DNA from: Stenotrophomonas sp.
Lineage (GTDB): Bacteria; Pseudomonadota; Gammaproteobacteria; Xanthomonadales; Xanthomonadaceae
Direction: 5' to 3'
Length of the DNA: 9,689 nucleotides
Assembly (NCBI GenBank): GCA_003248565.1
Contig: QFOV01000119.1
Coordinates: 1-9,689 of the forward strand
The position numbers and the translations under genes were made by a program. Positions 6,599-9,689 of the stretch are shown in pieces. The notes below the pieces were generated by a model that saw nothing but the letters and a program-made list of their open reading frames with translations, had not been told where the DNA came from and searched no databases. Every line of letters starts with the position of its first letter. Position 1 is the first letter of the stretch.

Positions 6599-6635
6599 TT
6601 ATCCACATGCTTGCACACACGTCGCTGTGGATTAA
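6599..6635. other. Consensus DnaA-box sequence facing a near-match
   Basis: TTATCCACA at 6599-6607 is an exact match to the strong DnaA box TTATNCACA. TGTGGATTA at 6626-6634 reads TAATCCACA on the other strand, one mismatch from it, so the two sites face each other across 18 bases. Such 9-mers do occur by chance in a chromosome. No dnaA, dnaN, gyrB or rpmH is nearby, so this is not the replication origin; DnaA titration or regulation is possible. Confidence 0.4.
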
Positions 6636-6668
6636 GTCGCAGCCAGTGAGACGCCAATAGGCTTGCGC

Positions 6669-6697
6669 CCCTCCCTTTTGCGCAGCAAAGGGGAGGG
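6669..6697. repeat. 13-bp hairpin, probable dispersed intergenic repeat / bidirectional terminator
   Basis: CCCTCCCTTTTGC, loop GCA, GCAAAGGGGAGGG: thirteen pairs with a single G-T wobble and a 3-base loop. It is followed by a second G-rich block (GGGGAGGGG, 6700-6708) that could compete for the pyrimidine arm, and then by CTTTT. It sits between convergent transcription units, where it could end transcripts from either side. Similar pyrimidine/purine stem-loops recur in xanthomonad intergenic DNA, as I recall; the copy number cannot be seen here. Confidence 0.6.
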
Positions 6698-6757
6698 TTG
6701 GGGAGGGGTGCTTTTGGGCTGTTGCAGCTGCAGTAGCTCTTGCTGCTGTTGGCTCAC

Positions 6758-6824
6758 GAGCTTCGCGGCTTACGCCGCTCCTACAAGGTCGGGGATTCTG
6801 TGGGAGCGACGCGCTTACCGCTCC
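6758..6824. repeat. REP-like palindromes overlapping the 3' end of tyrA
   Basis: On the minus strand, GTAGGAGCGGCGTAAGCCGC followed by GAAGC fits the REP pattern (GTAGGAGCGGC...) common in Pseudomonas and xanthomonads; its stem is GCGGC-TTAC-GCCGC at 6765-6778. About 20 bases away on the plus strand, TGTGGGAGCGACGCGCTTACC is a similar unit in the opposite orientation, with a 6-bp stem GGAGCG/CGCTCC at 6803-6808 and 6819-6824. The second stem contains the tyrA stop codon (6815-6817) in its loop. Confidence 0.6.
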
Positions 6825-7930
6825 AGCACCCGACCTATGCCACTGCTATTGATCTCGTCACTGGCGGCCGAAATCACATCAGGTGCATACGCCTGCACGA
6901 AGCCCATCCGGAAATGCACTTCACCACTCGGCGTACGCGAGGAATGAATCGAGGCCAGGCTGATGCCATGGCGTTCGAACACATGCAGCAACTCGCGCAA
7001 GGAGCCGGCGCGGTCCTCCGGCAGATGTACGCTCATCGCACGCTGGTCGGTCAGGTCCGCCAGCAGGTAGCCGACCCGCTCGAAGCTGTAGTTGCCATCG
7101 CGCAGGGTCTGCTCGTCCACCGCGGCCTTGTTCTCGGCGAGGTATTGGCTACGGAACTGCGCTCGCGCGGCATCGTCGCCCTGCCCCACCAGACCACGCA
7201 GCTGCTGCAGCTGCCGCAACAGGTGATCCAGTACTTCACCGGCATGCGGATTGCCGAACTGAATGTCTTCGTAGATGGCCGGGTTCAACGACAGGATGCG
7301 TGAGATCACCGCCGCATCCAGCTCGAAAGCGGCCGAGCGATACGGCATCAACTCGCTCAGCGAACCCAGCATCGGCGCGTATTCGCGCAGCACGCCGGCC
7401 TGGGCCAGATGCGTGGCATGCACCATCGCCTGCACCAGCGCCATCACCCGGTCGTGGTGCTCGGCTGTCCCGCGCACGCATTCGGCCTGCAGGGCGCTAC
7501 ACAGTTCATCCAGCCACACCTGCCAATGCGCATCCAGCCGCGCTTCGCAGACCACCATCACCCTGCCCTTCAAGGTCGGCGCCTTGGGCGGTGCGGTCAT
7601 GGGGTGCAGGCCGGCGACCGACGCCTGCGACTCCAGCATCGCTGCCACCGGCTCGGCCTTGATCGAGGTGACGTCCAACCACAGCTTGCCGCGCTCACGC
7701 CCGGCCGATTGCCGGATGTACTCGCGGATCAATGCAGGCGTATGCCGGATCGGCGCCGAGAACAGCAGCACATCGGCCTGTTCGAGCAACTGCTCCGGGG
7801 TCTGCGAGTCCGCATCGACAGGATCGTGGCCGATCACCTGCAAACCCATGCGCGATTTGAAGAAGCCACGCAGCCAACGTCCAAAGGCACCGCCGCTGCC
7901 GACGATGCCGATGACTGGACGCAGACTCAC
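6815..7930 (-). CDS. tyrA: Prephenate dehydrogenase with C-terminal ACT domain
   Basis: A 371-residue cytoplasmic enzyme for tyrosine synthesis: oxidative decarboxylation of prephenate to 4-hydroxyphenylpyruvate with NAD(P). The Rossmann motif is GIVGSGGAFG (8-17). Family landmarks follow: LLFSAPIRHT (55-64), WLDVTSIK (84-91), GLHPMTAPPK (107-116) and HDRVMALVQAMVH (159-171), the region that carries the catalytic histidine in E. coli TyrA. An ACT domain at about 297-345 (LPEDRAGSLRELLHVFERHG) probably senses tyrosine. The catalytic part resembles the dehydrogenase half of enteric TyrA, but there is no fused chorismate mutase. The start is GTG, overlapping the pdxY stop as GTGA, so translation is probably coupled to pdxY; the Rossmann motif begins within seven residues, so little room exists for another start. 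The stop lies inside a REP-like palindrome. Confidence 0.93.
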   Translation of the reverse strand: MSLRPVIGIVGSGGAFGRWLRGFFKSRMGLQVIGHDPVDADSQTPEQLLEQADVLLFSAPIRHTPALIREYIRQSAGRERGKLWLDVTSIKAEPVAAMLESQASVAGLHPMTAPPKAPTLKGRVMVVCEARLDAHWQVWLDELCSALQAECVRGTAEHHDRVMALVQAMVHATHLAQAGVLREYAPMLGSLSELMPYRSAAFELDAAVISRILSLNPAIYEDIQFGNPHAGEVLDHLLRQLQQLRGLVGQGDDAARAQFRSQYLAENKAAVDEQTLRDGNYSFERVGYLLADLTDQRAMSVHLPEDRAGSLRELLHVFERHGISLASIHSSRTPSGEVHFRMGFVQAYAPDVISAASDEINSSGIGRVLER

Positions 7931-8835
7931 GCCAGACGCTCGGCGCGGAAGCGGTACGGGGTACCCAAGGCAGCTGGTGCGGCCGCCAGCACGTCGAACT
8001 CCTCCACGCCGGTGGCCAAGGTCGCTTCCAACGCCGCATGCACGCCGGCAATGGCGCGGCTCACGCCGTCCTCGAAGCTATGGCCCTTGAGCAGGAACGC
8101 AACCAGCAGCGACATCAACACGTCACCGGTGCCGGCCACATCCACCGGCAGATGCGGCGAGGTCCAACGCCAGATCTGCTCGCGACCGATGGCCAAGGTC
8201 ACCAACTCGCCCGGATCGCCGGAGACCGAATGCGCAATCACCCATTCCGGGCCGCGCTCCAGCAGCTTGCGCGAGGCGGCGATGGCATCGTCCTGTTCCA
8301 ATGCAGGCATGCCGGTCAGCCGCCCCAGCTCGAAGGCATTGGGCGTTACCAACCAGGCATGCGGCAACAGGCGTTCGATGAAGATCTTTTCCAGCCCGGG
8401 CTCAACGTAAGGGCCGGTATGGGTGTCACCGATAACTGGATCCAGGCAATAACGCAGGTTCGGCGATTGCGGCAGTACTTCATCCAGCCAATCAGCAAAC
8501 GCGGCGCCATTGGCGACGCTGCCGAAATAACCGGAAACCAAGGCACCGGCGCGTTGCGGCAAGCCCCGTTCGGTTGCGCCCTGCAGCAGTTCCGCGAACC
8601 AGTCTGCAGGCAGCACACGGCCGCGCAACGTCGCGTAGAACGGCGCGTTGCTGAGCAGCGTGGTGGGAATTTCGGCGACGCGCAGGCCCATGGCGCGCAG
8701 TGGCGGTACAGCCGCACTGTTGCCGGCATGGCCGTAGACCAATTGGGATTGCACGGAAATCACGTCCACCGGCGACGGCCCATCCGGGCTTTGCCGACGA
8801 CCGTGCACGAGATGGCTATGGTCGACTTCGTTCAT
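7927..8835 (-). CDS. pdxY: Pyridoxal kinase (PdxY/PdxK family)
   Basis: A 302-residue ribokinase-fold enzyme that phosphorylates pyridoxal, and possibly pyridoxine and pyridoxamine, to feed the vitamin B6 salvage pathway. Landmarks: VISVQSQLVYGHAGNSAA (25-42), SGYFGS (101-106), LDPVIGDTHTGPYV (131-144), TPNAFELGRLTG (164-175) and the anion-hole/catalytic GTGD (235-238, Asp238 the likely base). Features are mixed: the YGHAGNSAA start and the EEFDVLAA...PYRF tail resemble E. coli PdxY, while QSQLVYG, TTLLSNAPFY and the DPVIGD segment resemble PdxK. The symbol is therefore provisional. The first 24 residues form a polar extension before the fold, as in PdxK. The ATG at 8835 has a weak AGGG upstream. 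It lies 115 bases after dnaJ and overlaps tyrA by four bases. Confidence 0.92.
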   Translation of the reverse strand: MNEVDHSHLVHGRRQSPDGPSPVDVISVQSQLVYGHAGNSAAVPPLRAMGLRVAEIPTTLLSNAPFYATLRGRVLPADWFAELLQGATERGLPQRAGALVSGYFGSVANGAAFADWLDEVLPQSPNLRYCLDPVIGDTHTGPYVEPGLEKIFIERLLPHAWLVTPNAFELGRLTGMPALEQDDAIAASRKLLERGPEWVIAHSVSGDPGELVTLAIGREQIWRWTSPHLPVDVAGTGDVLMSLLVAFLLKGHSFEDGVSRAIAGVHAALEATLATGVEEFDVLAAAPAALGTPYRFRAERLA

Positions 8836-8913
8836 CGCCCTATTCTACGTCCGCAGGACAAGGCGCGACTGCATACGCTTGCGCGCGCAACCAATAGCAG
8901 ATGGCATAACGAG

Positions 8914-8937
8914 GTAGTGCCGAGCATGGCTCGGCAC
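8914..8937. repeat. SMAG-type GTAG palindrome (REP)
   Basis: GTAG followed by a perfect 9-bp stem GTGCCGAGC-ATG-GCTCGGCAC (the final G of GTAG is the first base of the stem). A GTAG-headed short palindrome of this form fits the SMAG family described in Stenotrophomonas maltophilia. It starts 13 bases beyond the dnaJ stop codon, where it could stabilise or end the dnaJ transcript and lower pdxY/tyrA expression. There is no T tract. Confidence 0.7.
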
Positions 8938-8950
8938 CACAGGTGATGCA

Positions 8951-9689
8951 TCAGGACTTCATGCGTTCCCAGAAGCCCTTCACGCCGTCGATGAAGGTCG
9001 CCGACTTCGGTGAGTGCTTGCGCGCTTCTTCGCCGATGAACGTGGCTTCAAACTGCTCCAGCAACTTGCGCTGCTCGGCCGTCAGGTTGACCGGGGTTTC
9101 CACCACGACGCGGCAGTACAGGTCGCCTTCGGTGCGGCTGCGCACCGACTTGACGCCCTTGCCACGCAGGCGGAACAGCTTGCCGGTCTGGGTCTCGGCC
9201 GGGATGCGGATTTCCGCTTCGCCGCCCAGGGTTGCGACGCGGATAGCGTCGCCCAGCGCGGCCTGCGAAATACGCACCGGCACTTCGCAGTGCAGGTCGT
9301 CACCATCGCGGGTGAAGATGGCATGCTCGCGCACGCGCACTTCCACATACAGGTCACCCGCCGGGGCACCGGCCGGACCGGCTTCGCCTTCGCCCTGCAG
9401 GCGGATGCGGTCGCCGGTATCAACGCCTGCCGGCACCTTGACCGACAACACCTTGTCTTCCTCGACACGGCCATTGCCATGGCAGGTCTTGCACGGCTTG
9501 CTGATGATCTGACCGCGACCATCGCAGTTGTGGCAGGCCTGCTGCATGGCGAAGATGCCACGCTGCACGCGTACCTGGCCGCGGCCACCGCAGACATTGC
9601 AGGTCTCGACCTTGCGGTCTTCCGAGCCGCTGCCGTCGCAATCACCGCACTCGGCCAGGGTCGGAATCTCGATGCGGCGTTCAACGCCT
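8951..9689 (-). CDS. dnaJ: Chaperone protein DnaJ (Hsp40), N-terminal part cut by right edge
   Basis: The visible part, 245 residues, is the zinc-finger and C-terminal region of DnaJ, co-chaperone of DnaK: it binds unfolded substrate and stimulates DnaK ATPase. The frame enters from the right edge with GVERRIEIPTLAECGDCDGS. All four CxxCxGxG repeats are present (CGDCDGSG, CNVCGGRG, CHNCDGRG, CKTCHGNG), so both zinc sites should form. They are followed by LSVKVPAGVDTGDRIRL, GAPAGDLYVEV, the second beta-barrel domain with GETQTGKLF-like PAETQTGKLFRLRGKGVKSV, and a C-terminal tail ending ATFIDGVKGFWERMKS. The J domain with HPD and the G/F-rich linker lie outside the window. dnaK and grpE would be expected further right, with heat-shock control; neither can be seen here. 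The codon edge is at 9688; base 9689 belongs to the previous codon. Confidence 0.97.
   Translation of the reverse strand, partial: GVERRIEIPTLAECGDCDGSGSEDRKVETCNVCGGRGQVRVQRGIFAMQQACHNCDGRGQIISKPCKTCHGNGRVEEDKVLSVKVPAGVDTGDRIRLQGEGEAGPAGAPAGDLYVEVRVREHAIFTRDGDDLHCEVPVRISQAALGDAIRVATLGGEAEIRIPAETQTGKLFRLRGKGVKSVRSRTEGDLYCRVVVETPVNLTAEQRKLLEQFEATFIGEEARKHSPKSATFIDGVKGFWERMKS

Larger units (their letters stand above)
6436..6814. other. 379-base non-coding, repeat-rich interval between convergent genes
   Basis: This stretch lies between the end of the small plus-strand gene and the end of minus-strand tyrA. I see no gene in it. From left to right it holds a terminator-like stem (6451-6476), an imperfect palindrome (6567-6594), a DnaA-box-like pair (6599-6635), a purine/pyrimidine-strand hairpin (6669-6697) and REP-like palindromes reaching into tyrA (6758-6824). 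Unstructured remainder: 6477-6566 and 6698-6757, the latter with short GCAGCTGC/CTGCAG palindromes near 6724-6733. Confidence 0.7.

Noticed and set aside
6566..6602. TTGACA as the -35 box of a sigma-70 promoter
   Set aside because: No acceptable -10 at 16-18 bases; GATTAT lies 25 bases away. The hexamer is better explained as part of the palindrome arm.
6599..6635. Replication origin
   Set aside because: Only one perfect and one imperfect DnaA box, no AT-rich unwinding region and no origin-linked genes nearby.
6436..6814. CRISPR array or tRNA gene in the repeat-rich gap
   Set aside because: The repeats are single or paired palindromes without regular spacers, and no cloverleaf or TTCGA arm is seen.
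7275..8946. Long plus-strand open frames (271, 333 and 302 codons)
   Set aside because: They lie opposite tyrA and pdxY, which carry full sets of catalytic motifs.

Overview
The window is high-GC bacterial chromosome from a member of the Xanthomonadaceae, most likely Stenotrophomonas. The evidence is the codon bias (G/C in third positions), xanthomonad-style TyrA and small-protein sequences, and a GTAG-headed short palindrome at 8914-8937 that fits the SMAG repeats described in Stenotrophomonas maltophilia. The gene content is mostly chromosomal housekeeping. I see no prophage, insertion sequence, CRISPR array, tRNA or rRNA.

Left part (1-2107): a minus-strand gene, cut by the left edge, encodes a cytoplasmic GAF-GAF-GGDEF diguanylate cyclase with an intact GGDEF motif and inhibitory I-site. 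Its two GAF-plus-coiled-coil units are an internal duplication. A 181-base divergent intergenic region with an AT-rich patch and several small inverted repeats separates it from the next genes.

Middle (2108-6435): four tightly packed plus-strand genes, probably one transcription unit: an ECF sigma factor (GTG start); a single-pass membrane protein that overlaps it by ATGA and is probably its anti-sigma factor; a YigZ/IMPACT-family protein; and an MsbA-like half-size ABC exporter that overlaps yigZ by 8 bases. A separate 71-residue protein of unknown function follows, with a perfect GGAGG ribosome binding site.

Intergenic island (6436-6814): no gene is visible, but there are many palindromes: a terminator-like GC stem, an imperfect 28-base palindrome, a consensus DnaA-box sequence with a near-match facing it, a 13-bp stem with a 3-base loop, and REP-like repeats that run into the tyrA stop codon.

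Right part (6815-9689, all minus strand, read right to left): dnaJ (cut by the right edge; zinc-finger and C-terminal domains present), a SMAG-like palindrome, pdxY (pyridoxal kinase), and tyrA (prephenate dehydrogenase with an ACT domain), which overlaps pdxY by four bases (GTGA). pdxY and tyrA are probably co-transcribed; whether transcripts continue from dnaJ past the palindrome cannot be told from sequence.

No clearly new biological system is visible. The most unusual items are the sigma/anti-sigma pair whose membrane partner lacks a zinc-binding anti-sigma motif, the duplicated sensor array of the diguanylate cyclase, and the repeat-rich island whose REP-like palindrome contains the end of tyrA.
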